Shown here one piece after another: positions 11,018 through 19,251 of a stretch of DNA of 64,000 nt. Within the stretch, counting starts at the first letter, position 1. The number at the start of each line of letters is the position of its first letter. Position numbers and translations under genes: made by a program. The notes under the pieces were generated by a model. It worked only from the letters and a program-made list of their open reading frames with translations. It had not been told where the DNA came from and searched no databases. Location of the stretch: positions 31,558,211 through 31,622,210 of the forward strand of contig CM036240.1 in assembly GCA_020698575.1 (NCBI GenBank). The letters are read 5' to 3'. Source of the stretch: Bostrychus sinensis. Lineage: Eukaryota > Chordata > Actinopteri > Gobiiformes > Eleotridae.

Positions 11018-13888
11018 GTATGTATGTATGTAAGTATGTATGTATGTATGTATGTCAGTGGCAGCTACTGATCTTTAATGCAGGGGAAGCTCAAAACATT
11101 TAATCTGGGCTAACTAGCAGCTAGTCTCCCTACAGCGCTGATATTGAATGAACAAACAAACAAAACTAAAACAAGATGCAAACTCAAAAGCACTATAACT
11201 GAGTACTATGTACAAATGGTGAAAATTAAGTAAATCACTTTGCTTTAAACTCCACACGGCTCCTTCAGCACATGTTTGTCTCCTCTCTTCCTCCAATTCA
11301 TTGCATGCTGTGAAGCCAGTGAACAGCAGGCCGCGATAGGTGCTCACTGCTGTCTGTCAATCGATTGTGCTCTAAACATAGTGTGTACATATGTGTACGC
11401 ATGACATACACCTGCACCATGGCTCTCACTGCCCCCTCTCTTTACACAACCTCCACTCGGACTTCTGTGTGCACGTACAGCGTGCACAGTAAAATTATAT
11501 CCACGTGTGTGAACAGAAGACTGTGATGCTGTATGCTTATTACAGGTCTCAATTACAGTGGGAGGAAATCCTAAAAAAGTGATACCTGCAATAATCCAAA
11601 TAAAACATTTGTTACATTTAAAACTTCTTTTAATATTTAGTTAGCTATATTGACAGGAAGGGGGCGTTCATTGTGTCATTGCAATATATATTATCATAAA
11701 AGCGTCATTTTATTTCCAAAAAAAATAGTCTCGGGCCTCCCAATCTCTTCCGTGTTTCTCGGTGAAACCCTCTCATTAGCAGCTCATGCTTAGGTAAATC
11801 AAGTCACTTTCCATCGTACTTCTTTGGTGGATTTGAGGTGCGAAGAGTGCATGACGTGATGTGGGTTCACATGCACACCTTTCTCCTCCAGGTGGGATCT
11901 ATAAAGGAGAAATTACGTGCATTTTGTTGTAAAAGTGTGAATATTTTGTAAAGTACACAGCTTTTGAGTTTCTGGCATACAGAGACTTTTAGTAAGAATT
12001 CCACACAGTTTTATAGATGAGACGCCAGGCTTTTTTAACCAGCTTCCCCAGACACTGTTACTGTTCTTATCCATCAGGCTGCTGACCCAACAGACTGCTT
12101 CATAAAAAAGGGCACTAGCTAACCCCAGTGTGGTAGAATTTACAGAGCAACTCCTCACAAACATCAATGCCCCTAACCCTAACCCACTTTGCAGCAATCT
12201 ACATGTCTACAACAAAACTCTCTGCTCTGCCTGTTTACAATAATATAGTGAAGTCAAGATACATCTTTATTAGCAGACTCCTAAATTAAAACATACCTTT
12301 CAGAGTCAGAGGTTAGTTGTTGGTTTAATTGTAGCTCAGAAAATTATAGACAGGCTGCCCTTGTCCAAATAAGAATTACACTTCACATGGAGCTGACTGT
12401 GAGGAGACTGTTGAAGTGTTCCTCACTCTCTTGAACAGTTTGACATCATTTCTATAAGGTTAACCAACCATATTCCTCCATGGCCTCGCCTACTTTCTCT
12501 CTGACCCTTTTTCCACCACCATGTGCCCGGCTGAAGCCCACTTGGCCTACAAGCACCCATCAAATGCCCCAGGACTTCTTCTGCTAAGACCTTATGCAGA
12601 CCCTATGGTGCAGACAGTGGTGGAGAACATGGTCCTCTCAGTTTGAATGTTTGATGTGGATGATACTCTGCTGAAGATGGACAGTTGAATACCTCTTTGA
12701 CAGAGGCCAAATATTCCCAAACCTTCCCAGTATCTGGTCCCACAGAGCTCCACCTGAAGTTCACAGACAGGGCGTGGGGTCAGGTGAAAGGACAAAGGCT
12801 AGTAACAGAACACTGCTCAGCTAGCTCCAGTCCTCTTTGGACATCCCTGCTGTCATTTTCTGTATTCCTTCAGAACGCATGGGACAGAATCAGTGTTTGG
12901 TGAGTTACTAAAAAAAGTATCTAGGTACAGATGTCTTGTTACTCTTTTAAAAAGTAATACATTACTTTACTTACTTACTCACTCATGAAAGTAACTTGTA
13001 GTTACTTTACTTTTGGATTACTTCCTAACAGCAAGTGAGGTATAAATGAACTAAGTTCAAAACAGAGGTAAAGCCTCACTATTCCCCTGACCAGCACTAT
13101 TATTTCTCTCTTAATGCAGACATTCAAGCAGAGTTTCAGCTGCATTCATATCAGCACAGCAAAAACTCTCATATTAGTTCACCTGCTTCTGCCCCTGTGC
13201 AGCGTTCATGCTTTATCACACTTAACAACAGGGATTGCCCGCCACTTTGTGATGTGTTACATCCAACACTGGACAGAATACTGATAGATCCTCACAAGTG
13301 TGTTTATTTACTCGAACACTAACCCAAAATTTACCCCAGGGGTCACGGAAGCAGATCGATTTATGCATGTGTTTTAAAGTGCCAACTTACACTGAGAGCA
13401 CTAGAGCTGCTGCTGTTACAATGCTTCTAGACCTTCTATGGAAGTTTATTTTGACACTTAGTACCTGTTTCCAGTGTTTTCACTGCTGTAGCTCTGCAGA
13501 TTGATGTAGAGCCACTTGGAAAAATAGAACTCCAACCTCTCTTGAGTAAAGCGGTGCATGGGTCATAGCTGGTGTGAACGGTCAGACTGGTTAAACAGAA
13601 AGCACTTCATACGCAGCTGACGTGCTTCTGTTGTTCCACGCTGCTCCTGCTTTTGGTGTAAATTGAGTGTAATGGAGCTAAAATATTGAGATTTTTTGAG
13701 TTTTTGTGGGTTCCCTGTCCACCTTGTCTGATATACATATATATATCTGTGCTGCAGGTAGTGGTAGCATCTGGCTGGACGAGTTGCGCTGCGTCGGGAC
13801 AGAGACAGACATCTTCAGTTGCCCACATAGCGGAGTGGGAGTTAACGACTGTAAACATGCCGAGGACGCAGGAGTGGAGTGTATATGA
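4885..13888 (+). CDS. marco: MARCO-like macrophage scavenger receptor, 3' part (8 exons: collagen stalk plus SRCR domain)
   Basis: Joining 4885-4947, 7340-7366, 7829-7897, 8978-9022, 9119-9199, 9957-10016, 10102-10266 and 13758-13888 gives 213 residues and a TGA. Every junction is phase 1 with AG/GT borders, usually splitting a Gly codon, as is common for small collagen exons. Residues 1-115 are Gly-X-Y repeats and residues about 118-213 are a scavenger-receptor cysteine-rich domain with WGTVC and DAGVEC motifs and six cysteines encoded by two exons, the hallmark of group A SRCR. MARCO is a trimeric type II membrane receptor of macrophages that binds bacteria and polyanions through this terminal domain. 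The protein ending straight after the SRCR cysteine favours MARCO over SCARA5. The tail, membrane helix and first stalk exons are not in the window, so the 5' end is open. Identification rests on domain order and family knowledge, not a search. Confidence 0.78.
5015..5220. repeat. Dispersed repeat with TATGTTCCC motifs
   Basis: Contains several TATGTTYCC / CCCATGTTCCC motifs and ends with the complement GGGAACATAGGGC, giving loose symmetry. The segment CCACATTTCTAAG through GGTTAAACATGC recurs at 14450-14505, and similar GTTCCC motifs recur at 47150-47250. Unclassified repeat, intronic here. Confidence 0.45.
5721..5772. repeat. Perfect 23-bp inverted repeat with 6-nt loop
   Basis: Arm 5721-5743 (CTTCCCTATTCCCTTTCTGC plus TAA) is the exact reverse complement of 5750-5772, loop CAAGAG. 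It sits in the 2.4-kb intron between the first two visible collagen exons. A smaller symmetric element (GTTGCTAGATTT at 5492-5503 and its complement at 5557-5568) lies 150 bp upstream, suggesting foldback or MITE debris. Confidence 0.9.
6381..6458. repeat. (TA)n microsatellite
   Basis: About 39 TA units in the marco-like intron, directly next to the end of a LINE fragment at 6475. Such runs often grow from the tails of retroelements. Confidence 0.97.
6475..6760 (-). mobile_element. LINE ORF2 C-terminal fragment (L2/CR1-like)
   Basis: On the minus strand the sequence reads LLGLLPLYLRVYLQQKS, then YALCSQDVHTLTVPSVRTES and MSFQYHAPTNWNGLQ, a pattern I know from the carboxyl end of fish jockey/L2-type reverse transcriptase ORFs (S-x-D-x-L-x-L-x-V-P-x-x-x-T followed by F-x-x-x-A-P-x-x-W-N). 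It is 5'-truncated and inactive. Confidence 0.55.
6938..7108. mobile_element. 171-bp hAT-type MITE with perfect 8-bp duplication
   Basis: Ends TTGGGTGACCAGAT and, on the other side, the complement TAGGGTGAGCAGAT. CTCTTGTG occurs directly on both sides (6930-6937 and 7109-7116). A relative without a matching duplication is at 40805-41019. It lies in the marco-like intron about 140 bp before the ghost exon. Confidence 0.8.
7249..7275 (+). pseudogene. ghost collagen exon without a splice acceptor
   Basis: These 27 bp read GFPGPRGPL in frame when preceded by the G of an upstream Gly codon, end phase 1 at a good donor (GG|GTACCT), and equal the neighbouring real exon 7340-7366 in length and phase. 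However, the two bases before it are TA, not AG, and there is no pyrimidine tract, so it should not be spliced in. The nearest AG is one base off and would shift the frame. Probably a decayed exon; chance resemblance or a one-base sequence error are alternatives. Confidence 0.4.
7340..7366 (+). CDS. marco: marco-like collagen micro-exon (27 bp)
   Basis: Acceptor TTGTTGTTGCAG, donor GTGAGC. It encodes exactly three triplets, GPT GPQ GPT, with phase 1 at both ends. Its size is the nine-residue module typical of fibrillar-type collagen exons halved or less, and it follows closely a degenerate 27-bp look-alike at 7249-7275. Confidence 0.85.
7829..7897 (+). CDS. marco: marco-like collagen exon with a G-X-Y interruption (69 bp)
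   Basis: Acceptor GACGTTTTTAG, donor GTACAG. It encodes 23 residues read as GPT GPS GDQ GP GAK GER GDP GPT. One triplet lacks its third residue (a Gly-Pro-Gly interruption), which explains why the residue count is not a multiple of three while the reading frame is kept. Phase 1 at both ends. Confidence 0.85.
8343..8872. mobile_element. hAT-type MITE, copy 2 (inverted relative of 645-1178)
   Basis: Begins CAGGGCTCTCCAACC and ends near GTGAACCACTGCT, flanked by TCACAATA and TTACAATA (7 of 8 match). Its right part is the reverse complement of the left part of the 645 element. Right boundary is uncertain by about 2 bp. Intronic in the marco-like gene. Confidence 0.6.
8978..9022 (+). CDS. marco: marco-like collagen exon (45 bp)
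   Basis: Acceptor TTGTCTGCAG, donor GTACGT. It encodes five uninterrupted triplets, GPQ GPK GDI GDT GPK. A 45-bp phase-1 exon is a standard collagen exon size. The next exon begins only 96 bp downstream. Confidence 0.88.
9119..9199 (+). CDS. marco: marco-like collagen exon (81 bp)
   Basis: Acceptor GTTAATAG, donor GTAACA. It encodes nine uninterrupted triplets including GAPGPKGEKGDTGDAGPPG, rich in the Lys-Gly-Glu charge pairs that stabilise triple helices. Phase 1 at both ends. Confidence 0.88.
9420..9585 (-). mobile_element. tRNA-derived SINE, minus orientation
   Basis: On the minus strand GCAGTAGCTCAGGTGGTAGA is a Pol III A box and GGTGGTTCAAACCC a B box, followed by a body ending GAGTGCCCATAGATG that matches the copies at 48766 and 51618. 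Not a tRNA gene: there is no cloverleaf after the B box. Intronic. Confidence 0.7.
9957..10016 (+). CDS. marco: marco-like last collagen exon and hinge (60 bp)
   Basis: Acceptor TTTCTGTAG, donor GTGAGC. It encodes GPP GSP GEK GDK GEG GAP and then leaves the triplet pattern (PD), forming the hinge between the stalk and the SRCR domain. The last base T joins TG of the next exon to make Leu, so the apparent TGA at the start of the next exon is out of frame and harmless. Confidence 0.87.
10102..10266 (+). CDS. marco: marco-like SRCR domain, first half (165 bp)
   Basis: Acceptor ATTTGCCCAG, donor GTAATG. It encodes the opening of a group A SRCR domain: VRLVPGPKRGRVEV, then NNGVWGTVCDDRFD, then AKVICKILGF, with the first two of six cysteines. 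The donor is followed within about 20 bp by a 770-bp GTAT/GTAA microsatellite. Confidence 0.92.
10287..11055. repeat. (GTAT)n/(GTAA)n microsatellite, about 770 bp
   Basis: Tetranucleotide array starting about 20 bp after the donor of the first SRCR exon. GTAA variants are interspersed, producing more than twenty copies of GTAAGTAT, identical to the extended 5' splice-site consensus. Highly mutable tract inside the receptor gene. Confidence 0.97.
11056..12900. other. Intron DNA without recognised features
   Basis: Part of the 3.5-kb intron that splits the SRCR domain. I see no exon or clear element. A short telomere-like CCCTAACCCTAACCC occurs at about 12172-12186, and short open frames here show no family resemblance. 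Confidence 0.5.
12905..13285. mobile_element. Degraded MITE (AGTAATACATTACTTTACTT type)
   Basis: Contains AAAAAGTAATACATTAC, AAAGTAACTTGTAGTTAC and, at the right, GTGTTACATCCAACACTGG, features of an abundant fish MITE ending CAGTGTTGGG. Left end not clear; no duplication identified. Confidence 0.4.
13758..13888 (+). CDS. marco: marco-like SRCR domain, second half and stop (131 bp)
   Basis: Acceptor ATCTGTGCTGCAG. It encodes GSGSIWLDELRCVGTE, then DIFSCPHSGVGVNDC and HAEDAGVECI, then TGA. It supplies cysteines 3-6 of the domain; the acidic WLDE and HAEDAG segments match the ligand- and calcium-binding surface known for this family. The protein ends two codons after the last cysteine-bearing motif, as in MARCO. 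The intron splitting the domain is 3,491 bp. Confidence 0.92.
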
Positions 13889-14225
13889 TACCAACCAGGC
13901 CTTGGAAATCACTTGTACATATCTCTCTTTTTTTTTTTTTTTTGGTTTAATTTCTTTCCTCTCTGGAGTTGTTTTGGTTTTGTTTTGGAGTTTTTGTGAT
14001 AGTAAGCAGTGCACATCTCCTAAAGTCCTGAAAAGTCCTGGCACACTGTAGGGTAGCCTCTCCACAGGCTGCAGGAGCTGAAGTTGACTGACAGGCGTCT
14101 TGCTGAGGACAAAGCCACACTAATGATGTTCTCAGCTGGAATACTTCACACTCACTGAATAAAAACACTGCTCCATTTATGTAAAAGCCACTAATGAAAG
14201 ATAATCTGAAAAATATTGAAATAAA
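13889..14225 (+). other. 3' untranslated region of the marco-like gene, two AATAAA signals
   Basis: After the TGA the sequence has a poly-T tract (about 13926-13944) and then AATAAA at 14158-14163 and again at 14220-14225. Either could direct cleavage of the receptor mRNA. The transcript end itself cannot be placed from sequence alone. Confidence 0.5.
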
Positions 14226-14432
14226 ATGTTGTGTACAACTTTCTTCTTCGGCTCTCTTTACTACGGGTTTGTTCTTTAAAAGCTTGTTGTAATGGATTCC
14301 TACTGAATCCATGGCACTGTGCTACAATCGAGTGGTCTTGGGTTTTAACACTTGCCCTAAAAGTTTGTAGCGCTAAATGCTATTAAACGCACAGCTGTTT
14401 TGATTGTTTGTTTTTTTTTGTTTTTTTTTAAA

Positions 14433-14530
14433 TTAGTCCCAATTCCTCCACATTTCTAAGATTTCAATTTAATTAGAGGTAGAGTATAAGGTTAAACATG
14501 CATCATTTACCAGAAAATACCTTGAAAATG
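14433..14530. repeat. Short relative of the 5015-5220 repeat
   Basis: CCACATTTCTAAGATTTCAATTTAATTAGAGG through GGTTAAACATGCATCATT aligns with 5130-5185. From 14531 to about 15565 nothing else is recognised. Confidence 0.45.
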
Positions 14531-15569
14531 TGTAAACATGAAACTTGGACTCTGCATAATGAAACAAAATCAGAAAAATGCATTCCTCACTTGGTAAATG
14601 TGCCTCATGAAGCCATGTCAATGTATCATAAGTTCCAGCAGCTTTTCAAAGTTTTTTATTGTTTTGCATGGAATACAAAAGAAAAAAAACTTTGCCAGTG
14701 CTGGAGGGACCCAACACGTATTAGCTTAATTTTTGCTTGAACTCTTCATAATAAAAGCTCCTCACCCTCCATGGCCGTTAAACTCATGGGCAATCAATAA
14801 TAACACTAAAATATGCAAAAATACAATTATTGAAGCCACGTCTTTAATATAAATTTAATTATCATTATTTACAGACATTGTGATACAGACAGAAATGCTT
14901 GATGGGTAATTTACGTAAGTCACGTACACAGACCAAAGGGGCAGATTGACCAAAAACTCAAAAAGTCACATTTCTCCATTTCACCAGTCCGAGGAATTTT
15001 TAGATTTTTAATTAAGCTTTATTAGTTACAGAATAGTTGAGTCCACAGTCAGTGAGTTAAGTGCCATGGCTGGCCAGAAGCACTCCTCTGTTTTACTGCA
15101 GAAGGTTAAAGGAGAACTACAAATCCTTCTCAGGTCCATGGAACCATCAGATTTACAGGTCGACCATGTAGTGCAAAACAGTACTCTCCAAAGGACAATG
15201 TATCTGTTTTCCACATCAAATCACGACCACTTCTTGTGGTTGCGAACCTTCTGGTCTTCTGTGGCATCAGCGGATGTTGTTGAGCCATGTGACCTGCTAA
15301 ACCAGGCTGCTAAAGTCCCACGTGTTCTACTCACAAAGTGAATGGGTCCTGGTCATGTCCAGGTAAAGTTTGCAATGTTGAAGGAAAAACATCTTCAACT
15401 GTCACCTGTTGGCTTTCTTCAGTAGTTGGTGGAAGTGTCACAATAGTGACCACTTGTTTTATTTTTAAGCTCCGGTGCTGTGTCTCTTATGTGCTCCATA
15501 AAGGCAGCCACTCGCGCGTAGACCTCTTTTTCAAAATAGTCTGTGCCCTTCGGTGAGGTACATGTTGTA

Positions 15570-16600
15570 TTAAATGACATCAACAGACTCCTCTAGCACT
15601 TCATTGTACTGCCCATTGGAGATGTCCTGGCAGAGTCTCTCATAAAAACACAACTTCTCCTCCTGGATGTCTGCAGGCTGCTGGATCTTGCCCTTGGTGT
15701 GACACAATTGATTTTATCTTGTGTTGAACTCTGAATAAACAGGGCCTTCTGCACCAGGAGTGGTCTCTGAGCTATCAGCTCCTTAAAGCCTGGGACACAC
15801 CAACCCATCGCCCGACCACTGTCAGCAGAGGCGGGGCGACTGCTCGTCTCCTCATGTCTCCCTTTGTCGCCATTGAAAGTAGCTGCAGACACCGGAGTGA
15901 TTCAGGGTTTACCCTAACCCTAACCCTGAGGATTATATTTTTATCTGCATGAGGCTACAAGCTAAGGTAAGCTAACTGCAGCACATTACTGTCACAGATG
16001 TGGGAAACATAAAGAAGTGGTTGTGGAACAGAAAGTTCTTATATTTTGATGTTAAACTCGAGCTGTTTGACAAATTGTGAACGGGACACACAGCCAATCA
16101 GAGCTCATTGAGCACGACGACCTGGCGCCAATTTGACATGTTCACATCGCCGAACGCGTTAAACCATCCGACCGCGCCCAATGGCCGATGATCGCCCCGG
16201 TGTGTCCCGGCCTTAAGAGCCCTGTGAGCTGTTTGACTGAGTGTAGCAACCCCGCTGTCCCAGCTCAGACTCTCCCAAACTCTGCCTGATCCTCTCTGCT
16301 CAGGTGGTTAGCTTGAGATTTATTTTTTAATAACTGCCTTTTCCAGGACCCCTTTGACCAGTTCAGCAGCAGACTAAATGCGGGAAGTTGGAGAGGCCAG
16401 TTTAAGGTCCTGGTCTGTAACAGTGGACAGGGGTGTTAGTGGGGACAAAAAATAAATCCACTTTAGGAGAGGTATGAGCCCTGTGGTGATTGCCTCCTGC
16501 TCCTCCTCCAAGTGGACATAGTCTCCACAAGGGACACAAGGACAAAGTTTTTCTTTGAACAAGCATATGGTGGGTTGCAGTATAGTTTGGTTGCAATTCA
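15570..16600 (-). pseudogene. Unidentified degraded coding relic, split by a MITE
   Basis: On the minus strand 15694-15570 reads as 41 coding-like codons including IQQPADIQEEKLCFYERLC and DISNGQYNEVLEESVDVI before a stop; just upstream, in another frame, is ELIAQRPLLVQKALFIQSS. Beyond the MITE at 15787-16212, further coding-like stretches appear with stops and frameshifts (SREDQAEFGRV, AGTAGLLHSVKQLTGLL). The pieces flanking the MITE rejoin as LTGLL then KELIAQRP. Weaker matching pieces may continue to about 15030. I do not recognise the protein. Lack of introns between pieces suggests a processed pseudogene or a lost exon; real function is unlikely. Confidence 0.4.
15787..16212. mobile_element. 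TTAA-flanked MITE with telomere-like internal filler
   Basis: TTAA on both sides (15783-15786 and 16213-16216); ends AGCCTGGGACACACC and the complement GGCCGGGACACACC. TTAA duplications are typical of piggyBac and Kolobok elements. A longer inverted copy lies at 55072-55721. At about 15900-15930 this copy carries TTACCCTAACCCTAACCC where the longer copy has about 215 bp of other sequence. Confidence 0.75.
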
Positions 16601-17019
16601 CTCAGCAGACAATTAACAGATGCAGCTAATCAACAACATGAATTAAACTAAAACTAATGTGTTGACCGAAATGAAAATTAAAGGTTGCTACTTACAGCCC
16701 TCATTCTTCTTTATTGTACAATATAGAAATAAACAAAGGTCTAACCCTAAAGTCACTGTCACTGAGAGGACATGTAAATATGTGGAAATATATCCCGAGG
16801 TGTAGCTAGAACAAGAGAAAGTTAAACATCTTCTGGGCTAATCACAACTTCAAAATGTTGTCTTATTGCAATAGAAAACAAAACCCTTCAAAACAACAGA
16901 ACGTTACATTTTATTATCATCTAACAAACATGAGAAACCCTGGCCCTACACTGTGATCATCTGTCCCCATTGGTACCTCCTCCTGTCCCTGTGTCCTGTC
17001 CTTCCTCTGGAGAACTAGC

Positions 17020-17062
17020 TGACCTCTGACCTCTGCAGCGGACACAGAGAGGTCAGAGGTCA
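17020..17062. promoter_or_regulatory. Two perfect DR1 nuclear-receptor motifs in an inverted repeat
   Basis: TGACCTCTGACCT at 17020-17032 and AGGTCAGAGGTCA at 17050-17062. Each is AGGTCA repeated with 1-bp spacing, the element bound by PPAR/RXR, HNF4 and COUP-TF. Together they form a perfect 15-bp inverted repeat (17020-17034 with 17048-17062). Binding is inferred only. The surrounding 16.6-17.3 kb has no gene. Confidence 0.55.
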
Positions 17063-17349
17063 CAGCGACACAGAGCCATCTTGGTCTGGTCACGTTCACC
17101 ACTGCCTGCAGAGAAACAGGCATGACTTCAGACAGACATGTTATACAATCATCGCTTTTTTTTTTTTTTTTACTCACTTTGCTGCATAGACATTTACTAT
17201 TTACTACTTATTTTACCACAAAACAGCAGAAAAAAGAAAAACAGAGACAGAAAAAAGATAAGCAAAGCACAATTCTGATAATAAACTAAATAAAACATGA
17301 AAAATAAGACAAAGCAGTCAGCTCATTTCTCTATTCGTTGACCTTGTGT

Positions 17350-17640
17350 TGCCAGTTATAGGGGGTGGAAGTAACAAATATTAATTGATAAAAATGGAAG
17401 TAATAAAAGTACATTTGAATTAAATACTGACCAGTGTAAAATTTGTCAAATTGATAAAAACAAGTGTGATTTAAATATACGAGTTTGATGAGATTTAATA
17501 TATGAAAGTGTAAGCACGTTTTTGATCAAATCACAAGCACATTTATCAAGACACTACCACTTTTATCAGATCGCATCAACTTAATCAAGTCGCAACTGTT
17601 TTTATCAAATCGCGTTGTTGCAGAATTGTTGTTACTTCCG
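17350..17640. repeat. Possible MITE with GGAAGTAACAA ends and internal ATCAAATCG repeats
   Basis: GGAAGTAACAAATATT at about 17368 is mirrored by TTGTTGTTACTTCC at 17627-17640. Inside, motifs of the form TTTATCAAATCGCA recur about every 25 bp (17520-17612). No duplication found; class unknown. Confidence 0.35.
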
Positions 17641-18334
17641 CTTAGATCCAGGCAGTGTAGAAGCAACTTCCGCTCACAGCTTGTAGGCTAGCAGCAGGAC
17701 AAGGATAGCAGCAAATAACAGATTAAAATGTTCTACACTGCAACAAATGATTAAAAAAAAGGCTATAAAATCCATCAAATTGTTTAGACAAGTGTTTTAG
17801 TTCATGTGTTTATTTATCTTTTAAATAATATTGCTGAGCGCCGAAGCGGGACACCGGATGAATTAAACCTCCGTTGTCATACCTGATGCACTTTATTTCA
17901 GTAAATATAAAGCACATGGAAAGTTAGTGTCCATTTATTTTAATAAGGCACTATTGGATGTATGTTATCCTATTCATTTTTTTAATTTTTTTTTTTTTTT
18001 TTATTTTAGCCTCCACTCCAGTTTAACTGCAGTCTTTGTTTTAAGGCTACTTACACAGGCTGTGACATTAGGTTTTCAGATGTTTCATGCATATTATAAT
18101 CTAGTTTTTGGTCGCCTGCTTCAGGTAAATTTTCTTTATTAGGAACAATAGGCTTCTAAACATGTGTCAGGGGTCTTACGTGCATCAGACCCCAGACACG
18201 TTAAACAGCATACAATCAAATTATGCCTAGTGAGCTCAAAATGTGCATCATAATGAAATAATGATAACAATAATACATCAAACTTTTATAGCGCTTTTTA
18301 GGACACTCAACACTTGAAATTAAAATGAAATTAT

Positions 18335-19251
18335 TAGGGCTGGGAAAATTATCGCGTTAACGCAATGCGTTAATTTATTGATTTAATTGCGTTAATTTCA
18401 ATTGACGCATCGATTAATTTGATCACAACAAAACTATTACGACGACACTGACAGCGGCAGCAACACACTACGGGTCTTCCATGTGAGCGTAGAAGACGAC
18501 ACATTTCCGTTTCCATCCATCAGGGGCGTTTGAGATGAGCCAGACTTGCGCAGTTTCGATCAGTGTCGGTCTGTGCGCAGTGCACGCCGCTTAGATTTGT
18601 GTCGGACTTGTTCCTGACTTGCTCTGATGTCACAAGTGCGACGGTCACCATGAGATCCAAACGAGACCAGCGCCTGAGCCGCTGCAGTTCATCAGGAGTA
18701 ACTGCGGAGGCTGCTTGGCTCAGTGCATTATGGGAAAACGCACACCTGTCACCGGTGAACGAACAGATGATTGGATCTGAGTTTAGTGCTGTTCAGAAAC
18801 GTAACACACGACACTTCACTGCCCTCCTCTCCTTCCACGCCTCTTTTTTAAAAAAATTCAGACTAAAGTTACAGTTTTGACCTGGATAATCCAACACACG
18901 CGAGAAGTGGATTTGGGGCGTGATGGTGCGTGATCTGAGCCACAAACTGTCTGACTTCAGTACAGGCGTACTTCCCCTCCTCTCATTGCGGCCGTGCACT
19001 CTCGTTCACAATCCAGGTGAGGTGCAGTTCATCTGGAACGAGCCTAATGCAACAAGTGAACGAGCTAAAGCAACATGAGTGACCAAAAAGACACACTGCT
19101 AAATGGACAATTCTGCTTCAAATCGTCACCAGACAGCAATATAGACAAAACAAAAGTTATGTGCAGTCTATGCAAGGATGAGTTCAATTACCACTGGAGT
19201 AACACAGTTCATAGTATTTACACTGTTGTGAACCACAACAATTGTTATTAA
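18335..19251 (+). mobile_element. hAT element 5' end with transposase start
   Basis: Starts near TAGGGCTGGGAAAATTATC, followed by palindromic GTTAACGC motifs (18340-18425) that are common at hAT termini in vertebrates, and leads to the transposase N-terminal relic at 19075. No matching 3' end is found downstream, so the copy is truncated. Confidence 0.5.
19075..19251 (+). pseudogene. BED-zinc-finger (hAT transposase) N-terminal relic, 58 codons
   Basis: ATG at 19075 opens a short frame to TAA at 19249. It reads MSDQKDTLLNGQFCFKSSPD, then DKTKVMCSLCKDEFNYHWS. The KVMCxxC-DEFNYH pattern is the first half of the BED finger of ZBED/hAT transposases. The downstream histidines and the catalytic domain are missing, so it is dead. 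Confidence 0.5.

Noticed and set aside
12172..12186. Telomeric sequence indicating a chromosome end (also at about 15910)
   Set aside because: Only two to three CCCTAA units inside ordinary DNA; interstitial traces only.
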